Assembly (NCBI GenBank): GCA_025738555.1
Contig: JAOVFP010000005.1
Coordinates: forward strand, 4,340,001-4,404,000
From: Cyathus striatus
Lineage: Eukaryota; Basidiomycota; Agaricomycetes; Agaricales; Nidulariaceae
DNA length: 64,000 bases
Reading direction: 5' to 3'
Positions within the stretch are counted from its first letter, which is position 1, and every line of letters begins with the position of its first letter. Made by a program: the position numbers and the translations under genes. The notes under the pieces were generated by a model that was not told where the DNA came from, did not search any database, and worked only from the letters and a program-made list of their open reading frames with translations. Below, in pieces: positions 41,501 to 53,251 of this stretch.

Positions 41501-42429
41501 ACCGATCACGCAAAACACGATCACGGAATCTATCAGCTTCTTCCTCACGCCATTGGAGTTCGATATTTTTCCAAGCATCGTCTGCATTTACAACGCTCCC
41601 CTTTCGCTGTCTAGCTCGTGCGACGGCCTCGCGAGCAGCAGCGGCAGAATCGCGCTTGGACGTAGCTTTAGAGCTTTTCAGCAGTGGTGTGTTTGGCGTA
41701 GAAGATGTAACAGTAGTTTTATATGAAGGGGGCTTGGAAGGTGGTTGACCGGAACTGTAGTCGTCGGTTTCTTCGGAAATTAGAGTGTGAAAGGTCCGTC
41801 TACTAGATATCGATGGCGGAATGGAACCGGTTTGAAACCGGTCTGAGTTAACGACACGGGCCTTGGAGTGTGCGGTTGTCTCCGTGTTTGTTGGGGACGC
41901 TGGGCGATGGAATCTGCGTGCCTCTTGTCCCGTCGCCTCTCTGGAAAGCTTCGGCAATCGTGACTTGATACCTTTCATAGCCTTTTTGGTTGGTTTAGGG
42001 CCAGAATCACGCTGCAAGCAATTTAAAAAGATGAACATCACTAGCATAGACTTGTAGAAACCTTACTATAGGTGCTGTCGTGTAGCCATACTCTTCTTTT
42101 ATCATTTGCCACTTCTCCGACCAATTCTTTCCCTTTAAGGTACCCAGCCTAAGAAGTTTCCCATAAAATACAGCTTCATGTGGGTCGAGACCGTGTTCGC
42201 TGAAAACATCATTATAGGCCTTGAATATTGGTAAAAATGTGGATGCAGAAGGTCCCGCACGTGCGATCACTGCATCTATGAGTTCAACATCTCGGGGTGA
42301 TAGCCCTTTGAGTTCAGGTATATCTACCACAGATGAGCGCGACAAGTCCGATGCATGGATAATAGATTCTGCGACTTGTATGGAACGTTTTGCGGGGGAA
42401 GAGGAGCGAGGAGGTTGAAAACGGGACAT
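38559..42429 (-). CDS. SFI1-like centrin-binding protein of the spindle pole body
   Basis: Exons are complement(42067..42429, 41463..42011, 40868..41412, 40725..40815, 40487..40670, 40122..40433, 39996..40069, 39849..39949, 39708..39796, 39489..39652, 39366..39440, 39185..39311, 39075..39135, 38559..39021), 1,065 residues. After a helical N-terminal domain and a Ser/Thr/Lys-rich linker, residues about 270 to 880 are one long helix with many repeats containing a Trp every 30 to 40 residues (for example AWIKWRQLYQ, RFYTRWKIRY, FKRWERRVAEE, FFRKWRNEM). These are SFI1 centrin-binding repeats. The C-terminal 150 residues are Ser/Arg/Pro-rich and disordered. SFI1 forms the half-bridge on which spindle pole bodies duplicate. 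All thirteen junctions agree in phase. Confidence 0.88.
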
Positions 42430-42768
42430 GTAATAGGGCTATTGCGCGTGTAAGACGCGTAATAACACTAAGCCGTAGTTGTAGAAGTAGTTGAAAGCAG
42501 AGTCGTCCAGGCGTAAGTGACAATGTGTAACTGAAGTTACACTAGTTTGGTCATACTACATGTCACAACACCGTGTTCCCCACGGGACCCCACCTGCTGC
42601 CTAAGATAAATATTACATATGTACTTAGCTAATCATATTACGTAAGTAAACAACTCCCGTTGCTCTGCTGCACATGCCACCGCTGTGGCACCTGTCCATC
42701 CACTTGTTATTAATATTAATATATATACATTTACACGCTTCCATTTACTTATTTTGCCGCCTGAAAGT
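42430..42768. other. Intergenic region, no gene seen (339 bp)
   Basis: The stretch between the SFI1 start and the transcription factor stop is AT-rich, with an alternating TTAATATTAATATATATA patch near 42708-42725. No gene was recognised. Confidence 0.5.
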
Positions 42769-45543
42769 TTAAGATCGCCATTGAAAAGCAGGCCACGAAT
42801 GGTCAGTACGAGGAGCCTCCCAATTTCGCCATTGATTTTCGGTATTGCTCGTCATCTGCACATTGTAGATGTGCGTAGGCAGCTCTTGCGATACCGTTCT
42901 GACAAAGTGTGTAAGGCTGAAATCCATATCAATATCACCCTGTTGTTGATAAATCATCCCCTCCGATAAATCGTCAAAGTGATGAGAGATACCCGCGGAC
43001 TGTCCAACGTCTGGCCAATGCATTCCCTGTGATGCCACTAATTGACTCTCCGCACTGTATGAAGTAGAACAGCTAGGATTCTCCAAATCAGAAGAATTTC
43101 GGCCTCCTCGAACGTGATGTTTATTCAGCAACGACGAAAGGAAACGGGAGTAAAGTGCTGGTGTGTGTCGACCGTCCAATGCTACTTCTTTCGATCCTAA
43201 CACGGCAATAAGGCGTGTAACTAGTGATATAATTCCATCCTGTTGGTTTTCATCTAATAAAGGGATTAACTTTGGTCGGAGAAGCTATTAAAATGTAGGT
43301 CATAAGTGATATCTCGATGTATAATCAGCTAGGTACCCACGTTAATCAAAAATGCAGCAGCAAAAGATACGTAAAGGAAGTTTGCTTCTAGCGCGAACTG
43401 CAGATAACCAGTAGGGTAGAGGCGCTCAAGCATTATTTGAATTACAGTTTTAGCAGCGTCGATTGACTTGACAACAACTTCCGAATCTCGCGTCAATCCT
43501 TTGGGCATTGCATGTTGAAATCCTACTGCAAGCACTACCAGGCGAAGGTACGCAGTAATCCTATTTAACAATAAGTTAATGCTTCAGAACATTGAGAAAA
43601 AATAGGTACATTTGAGTAGTATTTCCTCGATATTGACATATTGGTAAAGCTACAATAAAACAAATCAGAAAAAAGTTGCAAAACGGAAAAATCAACGTAC
43701 GCATGTAAGTATATTCTTCTGCATAAGCATCAACCCACAGAGCCCATTCCTGTGACAGCTTTGCTTGTGTCTGAAGAGCTGCCTGCACGATGTCAAATTC
43801 CTGCATCCTCATTAAGTCAAAGTTCTATTTTCAAATGCACCGCATTCTTACCTCTGGCATTTGATTGTCAACAGACTTGTTCATTGTAGTTCGCCATTCC
43901 GCCATAACGACAATAATTTGGACATAGGCGCAGAGATGTACGTCAAAGGGGGTGTTCATTGTCGATGATTTATACCAGTGCCGTGTGGTACGAGCCATGT
44001 AATCGTCCAAGCGTAGCATCGGCATCTTCCCAAATTGTATCGCATGAGATCCGTCTACACAATAACAGTTGAGCCAGGTCCTTGTTCTGTTCAAACTCTC
44101 CCGTTCATCACAGTCCGCAGAGGGTGGTTTGTTTAATTCCAGCTCCATCGCCATCCTAGATGATTATAATAATTATCGAAAGAAGAAAAAGTGATAACTC
44201 GAAAAAACTCACCGGATTGCTACTCCCATTAGTAACCAGCTACGATCTTCTGTCCATTTTTTCTTCGGGACCGGATAGACAGCCATTATTAGATATGCTT
44301 GACATATGTCAAGGCTTCTACGTCCTTCAATTAGATTCTTTCCAGCTGCATCCCTGGCAAACTCCATAGCTAAAGCATACATGCTGGGTCGAGCCGTGTA
44401 GTATCTAGATGCAACAGCACAAACTAAGTACCACATGAGTAACAATATCATAGAATACCGCTGAAGTGTGCCTTACCTACAGTGAACAAAAATTGCTTTG
44501 TCCAGATAAGATTCTGCGGAGTATGAAGCTCTTTATCAAGAATGGAGAAGTAAGGCTACAAATTATTACATTAATTAGACATGAGCTGAGGGAAGACAAA
44601 CATAACGTACATCGACGTGATCGAAGAATCTGAGCAATTATACATTAGGGCTGCTCAAAAGACTTGACTTCATATATATTATCTTACATATCGAAAAGAT
44701 GATCTATGTCTTCTGGGTAAAGTCCGCAGAATTTAATTATTTCAGGTGGATTTAACTGATGCCGACCTTGAGCTAATAGTTATTAAGCAGCAATGAGCAC
44801 ATATTTGACAATGAGCAGAACATTCCTAACCTCCACCGTAGAAAACTGCGACTGCAGATTCAGGCGATTTTCCTTTATGGAGTAACCGAAAATTTTGACC
44901 AATATCTGTAGATCAGGATTCCAGCGTGGCCCAAAACACGTCACATTTACCACACACCTAAGTCACCAGCCTGCTGTGAAGATGGATCGCTGGAAATGCG
45001 GGATATCCATTCTCTTCGTTTTTGTTCTGCTATCTTCTGGTCATACTGATGCAGTAAATGCTGAATTTGCAGGTCCTTTTCACGCGCCTTCTCTTGAAGC
45101 TGTTCGTGGGTACTATTACGTAGAAAGTAAACCATCGCACGGCATATGATAGAATATCCTTGCAACGTACTCGGCTGGTTTGCGCTTCTTTCGTTCCCGT
45201 GGGCGACATGGCAGATTCTTTAGCTGACATCGACGACACTTTGGCTCACCGGGAACGAATTCACAACGAACCTTAGTAACAGCAGTGAGAGACGAAATAT
45301 ATAAAACGTATTTCTTTAAGCGTACTTTGACGGACTTGCAATCCACACAAGCGCCAGACCTAAGCGGCAGTGAGATACTTGAGAATAGTGATTATCACGG
45401 TAGTACACCTACGATTTAGAATTTCTCCCCACACTGAGCTGTCTTTGGGAATCGGAATCGTCATAAGCCTCTACACTGTCGGAGTTGTCCTCTCCACTGT
45501 TCGAGAAGTGGTAGAGCAGTGCATCCACAGCCAAAGCGGGCAT
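42769..45543 (-). CDS. Zn2Cys6 fungal-specific transcription factor
   Basis: Exons are complement(45413..45543, 45326..45359, 45171..45271, 44958..45112, 44831..44905, 44688..44772, 44611..44629, 44477..44555, 44213..44423, 43852..44155, 43701..43800, 43610..43649, 43341..43560, 42769..43284), 689 residues. The Zn2Cys6 cluster near residue 50 reads Cys-X2-Cys-X6-Cys-X8-Cys-X2-Cys-X6-Cys, with an intron splitting it after SVK, and is followed by a basic RPRERKKRKPA and a coiled coil. The middle-homology region is seen in FCGLYPEDIDHLF, PYFSILDKELHTP, and ASRYYTARPS. The C-terminus is Ser/Gln-rich and may activate transcription. Target genes are unknown. One exon is only 19 nt. A 1.5-kb gene-free region lies upstream. 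Confidence 0.9.
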
Positions 45544-47067
45544 ACTTCAGGATGGTCTTCAAGCAGCGAACACGAGGAAGTCGTTAACTTATAACTGTTG
45601 ATGGAGCTGATAGGACGATTTTGGGACTAGGTCCTCAGGTTGGTGGCGTACTTCTGGGGGAACGATGAAACATATATTTGTGTGCCGAAGGTAACGGTGT
45701 ATTACACAGCACAACAGAACCTAACTAACCTCAGAATATGGTAGCGTGGCCACCTATGGGACCCATCAAACTATAGATCGGTCAATCATCCGAGAAGACT
45801 ACGTCGAGCGCTCGTTTATCAAGCGGTGTATGTAGCCGTAGCCATAAATACTTGGGAGCGCGTGCTGCTGGCGAAGTCCTAACGGAGAACAAAGGGCCGC
45901 TAGTTACCATATGGTGATTACATGCAATGCATGTAAACATAGGTCAACGAGAATACGGACTGAGACAAGTAAACGGTATCATCCAGTAGGAGGTTTAATT
46001 TCGAGGGAAGACTTGACAAGACCAGCTGTTGTTACATAGTAAGCAGACTAGGACGTTACTACCCTGAAGCGATGGTCCGAAGACACAGAGCTGAGAGAAA
46101 CAGAGGCTGAAGCACTGAAGCTTAAGCCTGAGCTTGAAGTTGTGCTTGTGCTAAGACATATTCCAGTGCATAACATATACTACTTACACGACAATCCAAT
46201 CACAATCAGCAGATCGTCAGACAGCCGCCGGTTCGCCTACTTACTAAGCAGTGTAAAGCACCGATCGAATTTCCGATTTATGCAGGTTACATGTTTTATT
46301 AATATTATCATATCATATGAAAGTAACTCTCGCTAAGTAGTGACAATCGTGCTCTTCAGGGGCTGGCACGTGTCGGCCTCCCTTAATAGGGTACCGCCTC
46401 AGACTTAGCGCAGCGCCAGCGCCCCTCGAATGCCGAATGTTCAAAGATGGATTCACAATCTCCAGTGATCGGTCGGTAAACAAGATTAAGTAAATCTCGT
46501 TATGTAACGTTCAAATTCCAATGTCACTCGAGTTATGTGTTGAAAACCTAAAAATACCCTTCGGCTTAGGATAGTTCACCTGATGTACAAACGGAGCTGG
46601 CTTAGTACCGCTGCCAGAGAAAAATAAGCCCGGTATACTTAGAGGCGCCCTACGAAGTTAAAGTAATATGCATACACAGTTCCGACAAGCATGGCAGCCA
46701 CTATGTGCAGTGGATCGATGATAAGTATACGAATAATAATACATCGGCGAACTATGGGACATGCCCGACTTGTGTAAGCGTTCAACGTGGTAAATGGTGG
46801 CTACGTGGATGCAGATATAGCCTCTAAGTAGTACACGGAAAGTAGTAGTCAGTTGGCTTGAGTATCATGACCAGTAGCTGCAAGTCAGCCCCTCTCTTTC
46901 AGCTGTCATATGTACCATGTATTGGCTTTTAGTCTTATCAAGCATACACTGAAAAGAGAAAGAAACTTATGCATTGTAATCTAACTAAGGTACAAGTGAT
47001 GATATTACTTTTTTCAGTCCACGTAAGCTGCGATGCAGAAAAAACAAAAATCCGACATGATGCGCGA
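45544..47067. other. Large intergenic region upstream of the transcription factor (1.5 kb)
   Basis: No gene, tRNA or repeat family is recognised between the start of the Zn2Cys6 factor and the stop of HSP70. A short imperfect repetition of CTGAAGC/CTTGAAG units lies near 46100-46140. It is longer than the usual spacing here and may hold upstream control sites of the transcription factor. Confidence 0.45.
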
Positions 47068-49387
47068 TTAGTCGACCTCCTCAACACTGGGACCTTCCTC
47101 GCTTGCTCCAGGGAAGCCGCCAGGCGCGCCACCAGGAGCTCCTCCAGGGAATCCACCAGGAGCACCACCTGCGCTATAGAGCTTCTGCATTATGGGACTA
47201 GAAATACATTTATCAATATCAGAAAATCAGTGACGTGACTGTTTCTACTCACTTGGCAATGCTTTCCAACTCCTTTTGCTTCTCCTCATATTCCTCCTTG
47301 GAGGCCTCTTGCGAGCTATCAAGCCATGAGATAGCTTCATTGACAGCGGTCTCAAGTTTGGTCTTGTCGCCAGCTTCAAACTTATCAGCCAACTTCTCGT
47401 CGGTGATAGAGTTACGAAGATTGTAGGCGTAGGACTCAAGACCGTTCTTGGCGGTAATACGAGCGGCAGCAGCCTCATCCTCAGCTAAAAAGACGATAAG
47501 TTAATAAAATTAACAAATATACAACCATATGATATTTACCCTTGTATTTCTCGGCCTCTTGAACCATGCGTTCAATTTCTTCCTTGGACAGACGCCCCTT
47601 GTCGTTGGTGATAGTGATGCGATTGGACTTTCCAGTGGTCTTGTCAGACGCAGAAACGTTCAAAATACCGTTAGCATCAATATCGAAGGTAACTTCAATT
47701 TGAGGCACACCACGTGGTGCAGGTGGAATGCCAGAGAGCTCGAACTTCCCAAGGAGATTGTTGTCTTTGGTGCGTGCACGTTCACCTTCGTACACTTGAA
47801 TGAGCACACCAGGCTGATTGTCGGCATATGTGGAGAAGATCTCGGATTTCTTCGTTGGAACAGTGGTGTTCCTCTTGATGAGTGCAGTCATAACACCGCC
47901 TGCAGTCTCAATACTGAAATAGAATAAATTAAACGACACAAATCAATAAACGCAGGTACTTACCCAAGAGACAAAGGTGCAACGTCAAGAAGAAGAAGAT
48001 CCTGAGTCTTCTCCGAGGTGTCTCCGGAAAGGATGGCAGCCTGGACAGCGGCGCCGTAGGCGACGGCCTCATCAGGGTTAATGCTCTTGTTGGGCTCCTT
48101 GCCGTTGAAGAAGTCAGACACGAGCTTGACAATGCGGGGGATACGAGTGGATCCTCCGACGAGGACGATTTCATGAACCTGGGCTTTGTCGATCTTAGAG
48201 TCCCGTAGGACTTTCTCAACGGGTTCAAGGGTGCTGCGGAACAAGTCCTGGCACAACTCCTCGAAACGAGCACGGGTAAGTGAAGTATAGAAGTCAATAC
48301 CCTCAAAGAGGGAGTCAATTTCGATGGAAGTCTGAGCAGCGGAGGAGAGGGTACGCTTGGCACGCTCGCAAGCAGTGCGGAGCCGACGAACAGCCCTGGG
48401 GTTAGCAGAGAGATCTGCGGCAATAATGTCAGGCACAAGCTGCAAAACCCGTTAGCGACGACGTACCTTTCTTGTTTTTCCTCTTGAATTCCTGGACAAA
48501 GTGATTGACCAGGCGATTGTCGAAATCCTCACCACCAAGGTGAGTGTCACCGGCAGTAGCCTTGACTTCAAAGATACCCTCCTCGATAGTCAAAAGGGAG
48601 ACATCGAAAGTTCCTCCACCAAGATCGAAGATCAAGACGTTGCGTTCACCGGAAACCTTCTTGTCCAGACCATAGGCGATCGCAGCAGCGGTGGGTTCGT
48701 TAATTATACGGAGAACATTAAGACCAGAGATGGTACCAGCATCCTTTGTAGCCTGACGTTGCGAGTCATTGAAGTAGGCGGGAACGGTGACAACTGCGTT
48801 GTTGATAGGAGTTCCAAGATAAGATTCGGCAGTCTCCTTCATCTTAAGAAGGACCATGGACGAGATCTCTTCGGGAGACTAGATTATGATAAGATAACAA
48901 TGCAGATTTGGAAAAAGATAAATTGACTTACAAATTCCTTCTCCTCACCACGATATTCCACACGAATGTAGGGCTTTCCACCTTTGCTGAACACCTTGAA
49001 AGGGAAGTGCTTGATATCCGACTGCACTTCAGCATCTTCGAATTTACGACCGATGAGACGTTTGGCATCAAAGACACTGATAAACGTTAGAAACTTAACA
49101 CATTCAAATAATAATAATAAAAAGTACTGACGTGTTGTGAGGATTCATAGCGACTTGATTTTTTGCAGCGTCGCCGATTAAACGTTCATTGTCGGAGAAA
49201 GAGACATACGAAGGGGTGGTACGGTTACCCTGGTCGTTGGCGATGATCTCAACACGATCATTTTGCCAGACGCCGACACAACTAATGAAAGGAATATTTA
49301 GGCCAAGTAAAATCGGGCCAGGACACTGTAAGAAACGTACGAGTATGTAGTACCAAGATCGATACCGATGGCTTTTGATGAAGACAT
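47068..49387 (-). CDS. SSA1: Cytosolic HSP70 (SSA-type molecular chaperone)
   Basis: Exons are complement(49341..49387, 49132..49281, 48932..49076, 48467..48878, 47964..48414, 47540..47913, 47253..47484, 47068..47197), 646 residues. The nucleotide-binding domain has [31 protein letters not shown] and [12 protein letters not shown]; the substrate-binding domain and helical lid follow, then Gly-Gly-Ala-Pro repeats and the terminal Glu-Glu-Val-Asp that binds TPR co-chaperones. EEVD marks it as cytosolic or nuclear. It folds nascent and stress-damaged proteins with ATP and J-domain partners. A heat-shock element array and TATA-like box lie 150 to 290 bp upstream. All introns are in phase. Confidence 0.97.
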
Positions 49388-49536
49388 TAGTGGATGGCGT
49401 AGGGTTCTACATAGATAATATGAACAACCAAGCTAGAAAAGAAAAGCTCAAAAGAAATATACACATACCAAGAGTGATAAGTGGAAAGAGATGAAAGTAA
49501 ACAAATTTGACTGGATAGGCGTAGCAAATCTGAGCT

Positions 49537-49542
49537 CTTATA
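49537..49542 (-). promoter_or_regulatory. TATA-like box of HSP70
   Basis: On the minus strand this reads TATAAG, about 150 bp upstream of the HSP70 start codon and directly downstream (in the gene's direction) of the heat-shock element array. Position and order fit a heat-inducible promoter. Confidence 0.45.
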
Positions 49543-49561
49543 TTCTACTTATTGTATTGAT

Positions 49562-49605
49562 GGAACAAGCCAGAATGTCTGCGAACTCTCTGGAATCTCA
49601 TTCAA
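49562..49605 (-). promoter_or_regulatory. Heat-shock element array upstream of HSP70
   Basis: Four GAA triplets start at 49563, 49573, 49583 and 49593, exactly 10 bp apart. The offset positions hold partial TTC-like triplets (TCT, CTC, TCA). This is the spacing of alternating nGAAn/nTTCn units bound by heat-shock factor trimers. A separate perfect TTC-CG-GAA pair lies at 49666-49673. Binding is inferred from pattern. Confidence 0.65.
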
Positions 49606-50673
49606 ACGAGTCACGTGATGTTATTGCGTCATGCCCATTTTCGGATGAGCGTTCTCTCCAGATCTTTCCGGAATCTGCCGTCTCCTAAAATGGTATTTAC
49701 ACGTGACTAAATTACTAGATTAGTCTAATCATCGAATCGAATCTGAGATGTAATTGGGCTCTCAGACCATGAGGAATACACTGGAGCCTTCCTTCCATGC
49801 CGTAGCACACATATATTCATCCAGATACATCATTTCTCGAACCATCACCAACACTCTAACAGCCCTCTTGCGTGTAGTGCAGTTCGTGCACAACAGCACA
49901 TGAATCATCTATATTTGACAATGATTGTCTCTTGCTGTTGTTCACTCACTATTCATTCAACTGTATTATGCTGCGTCACCATCGATCTCAAGTTCTCAGC
50001 CCGTCAATAAACGATGTCAATTTTCATCGGGGTATACAGCACTGTCCTGAAACACAGAATTTAATAAACAGATATGTATCCTAAGCAGGGAAAAGTAGAC
50101 CGTAACGAAATAAAACTGAAACTATCGTGGTAGAGGTAAACGAGATAGTATAATAGGAGGAAATGGGGCATATGTGCGAGGCCATGTCCAAATCAGTACA
50201 AAGTGATAGACTTGACACAGCATAAACTCTTCATTATGCACGCACAAGATGCTAGGCCCCGCCTTCGAACACATAACCGACCTGCGTTGGGTAGAAACAT
50301 CTGCCGCTACAATAAAAGGAAATGTCCAAAGGAGTGTGTTAATCGATATAGAGATCAGAAACACTAGATGTTGCTGTGCAATGTCTTCGTCCAGCAGTGA
50401 AGCACATCAACGCATTGCCTGTAATGGCTCATCAAGGCTTCGATGGGCTTGTAAGTCCCGTAAGACGGTCGGGTCCACTGCAACCGTGTTGTTTCAACAA
50501 ATGCTCTTCCATATTAGTTAAGCCTTTCAAGTGTACACACCTGGCAGTACACTTTTACGGCGTGTGTGAAGCCCTGCTTGCTCTGGGGGATGATCATGTC
50601 CTACTTGTGGAATAGGTCGCTATATCCGGCATCACTTACATCAGATTCGTAGAAGTCATCTTTACAGATACCC

Positions 50674-52910
50674 TTAACGTACATCTAGTCCAGGATCAGC
50701 CATTGGCACCCTTTCCATGCCTTGCTCATCCAGATCTCCTGAAACATCATCTATCGATGCTGCATTGAGTTCCATAGATAGATCCATAATATCTGTATCA
50801 TCCACGGCTGAAGGTGGGGGCGGTGGGGATCGTTCGATCTCGACGTAGCCTTCTGGTAGTTTCCCTCCCGTATTTTGACGTGCTTTTTCTTTTAGCTTTT
50901 CCCATGCAGCATATTGCTGGATCGCATGCTCTTGCTCTCTTTACCACCATATTCTAATCAGTAAATGCCATCAGAAGAAGAAGAAAAGACGAAACTCGAT
51001 CTTCCGTTGCTTATATTGCTGCATTGCTTCATCAAAAAGGTCTGGGTTAATTTCCATAAATAACTTGAGTGCATTATACACCATTCCATGGATTGTCCTA
51101 CTAGGACATTAGCACGCATCAAAAGAAAATAATAATAAAACGATGCGCACCGATTCCAATGCGACTTGGAGTTTGTGTACAAGGCCGGGAAAACAATCGG
51201 CAAAATGACACCAAGGTTGTCGCTCATTAGGTTGACTACATATTCGTTATTCCAGTACAGCAGTGCACGCTCAGCCACTTGAAAATGTTGGCTATTGATG
51301 CATCGTGCTAGTTGATGAAAGAGAGGAACCTGAATCTTTTGAAATTCCGTAGGATCGGTCACATCCAATACTTCTTCAACTTCATTCAGAAACATGACTT
51401 CCTTTGGTGAGTTTACCTTTGGCCAATACTTGAGTAGGCCTAACATAACTTCCTCTGCCAATGAAGGGTCTTTCTCCAAGAACTGAACTACGCAGTAGGC
51501 CAGCTGAGGATGATATAGCGACAAACTTTTAACTTTGTGAAGAGGGATAAGCACGCGGGTCAAAAATGTTTTATGCTCCTCCTTCAGGGGCAAAGCAAAT
51601 CCGTTAATGATAGAGCCTAGGATCTCGAGTAGCTCCGCAATACCATTGTGACGCTCTGTTTCGTAAACAAAGTGGAAAAAGACGTTGTTTATAGAGCGCC
51701 GAATGAATGCTCGGAGATTAAGAAATTTGCCATAAATACGATGGAGGGTGGTCTTGAGGAAATCCCTTTCACGGGGATCCTCCGAGTCAAAGAGCTCAAG
51801 GAGATTGAGAACGAAAGACTGATCGATGTATCGCTTAGCGAGATTAGTGTTGAAGTCCGGACTCTCTACGAAACGAAGGAAAAATTCATATACAATCTGT
51901 AAATGGGGCCAAGCAAGTTCGAGAACTGGTTCATCTTCTTCTGGATCAAAGGCATCACCGGCGGGATTAACGGGCGGAGGAATGGAACGGAAAAGATTAA
52001 CCGCAAACTGGATTTAAGTGGGGATGAGCAAGGTCGCACAGTGCCCACGAAAGACACGCACCATGTTCACGACCTCGGGGTATATATTCTCAGTGATAAC
52101 ACCTCGTTGAGTAGTAATATATTCAAGCATTTCGTGCAATGTATGGGTCTTGATCTGTTTGCCTTTCAACTCGGAGCTGGCGTCGTTGAAGTCAAACAAG
52201 ACGCGACACTGATGAAGCTTCTTGATAAAGAGTTGAGGCCGTTCAGCAGGAGGCGTTTCTGGTAAATATAAAAAAGTTCAAAGCATGAATTGGGAAGCAT
52301 GATAAAAGATATACCCATGAAAGGAGGTAGACGTTCGATTTCCACCTTTTCTGTGACGACAAAGCGACTGCTACGTTGCTTGCGAGGGGGCTTACCAACG
52401 ATCGGAATAGTATCTTTGGGGCCGGCACGAAGACGGCTAAGAGGGGTAGCACGAGGAGGGGTGGCATTTCCATGATCAGATATGAGGGAAAGCCTATCGG
52501 CGCCAGCAGCGGTGCGATGGGATGAATCGTCGGAGCTAACAACGACAATGGGAGGAGCGGGAGATGTGCTCTCTCCTACAGGCCTACGCTCTGGAGTGGC
52601 GGGGGCAGAGGAGGCGGGGGACGAAGAGCGGTTGGATGCAGAGGAATTAAGAGAAGAGGTGTATGTGGCAGCATTAGCGTGATTGATAGTAGGAGGGTTT
52701 GAACCGCCAGGCTGAGGAAGGGGTTTTCCGGTATTGGGGGCGGGCAGCAGCGGATGCAGAGCTGCCGCTATACTTTGAGTCCTTCTTGGATGAGCTGGAG
52801 TCGCGGGTGCTCTTGCCGAGCTAGATGGGGGAGAAGGTGAGGAGAGAGCAGGGAAGGGGGGGCGGAGAGGGACATACCAGGGTCTTCTTGAGTCCTTTCA
52901 TGGGGTTCAT
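50674..52910 (-). CDS. PP2A regulatory subunit B56/B' (RTS1-like), with a probable one-base frame break
   Basis: Exons are complement(52878..52910, 52315..52820, 52062..52258, 51151..52007, 50996..51097, 50674..50938); 652 residues if one base is removed in exon 2. The N-terminal 180 residues are Ser/Thr/Pro-rich and variable. The B56 HEAT-like domain follows with [52 protein letters not shown] and [13 protein letters not shown]. This subunit directs the PP2A phosphatase to substrates; yeast Rts1 acts at centromeres and in size control. The reading frame of exon 1 and early exon 2 ([16 protein letters not shown]) is one base off from the frame of the rest; the switch point fits a run of five G at 52736-52740 where four would keep the frame. 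Confidence 0.93.
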
Positions 52911-53251
52911 GAAGAAGAGACGGTGAGAGGGAGTAGAATGGGAGGAAAGAGCAGAGGAAGACGGAGTACTTGGTGGTCGCCGTCGCCTCGTTCGTCTGCG
53001 AGAATCGATGGCCTGTGGTGGCACTGGCAACAAAGTTCCAACAGGTGTGACATTGCGTGACGATAAAGGTGTGAGGATCAGTGACAGGAGCGATAGGGGA
53101 GGGGGGTCGTTGGGAGTGGGGGGGTCCTACACCTGGGCTGCGCCTCTTTTCCGTCTCTTGTCTCGTCTTGTCCAGTGCCAGTCTCCGTTGTGACTCGTCG
53201 CCAGCTGTTCCTGTCTCCTGCTCTCTGCTCTCTGCGTCTCTCTTTCTGACC
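52911..53251. promoter_or_regulatory. Divergent promoter region between PP2A-B56 and the 53.3-kb gene
   Basis: The 341 bp between two divergent start codons contain G-rich and C/T-rich tracts (pyrimidine-rich towards the plus-strand gene), as is common near fungal transcript starts. No gene is seen. Confidence 0.4.

Larger units (their letters stand above)
49388..50673. other. HSP70 promoter and intergenic region (1.3 kb)
   Basis: Apart from the heat-shock elements and TATA-like box near HSP70, no gene is recognised up to the stop of the PP2A gene. Several short open frames occur on both strands but none has family features or plausible splicing. Confidence 0.5.

Noticed and set aside
41820..41846. 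Palindrome around AACCGGTTTGAAACCGGT inside SFI1
   Set aside because: It lies in a low-complexity coding linker in the correct frame and has no neighbouring regulatory context.
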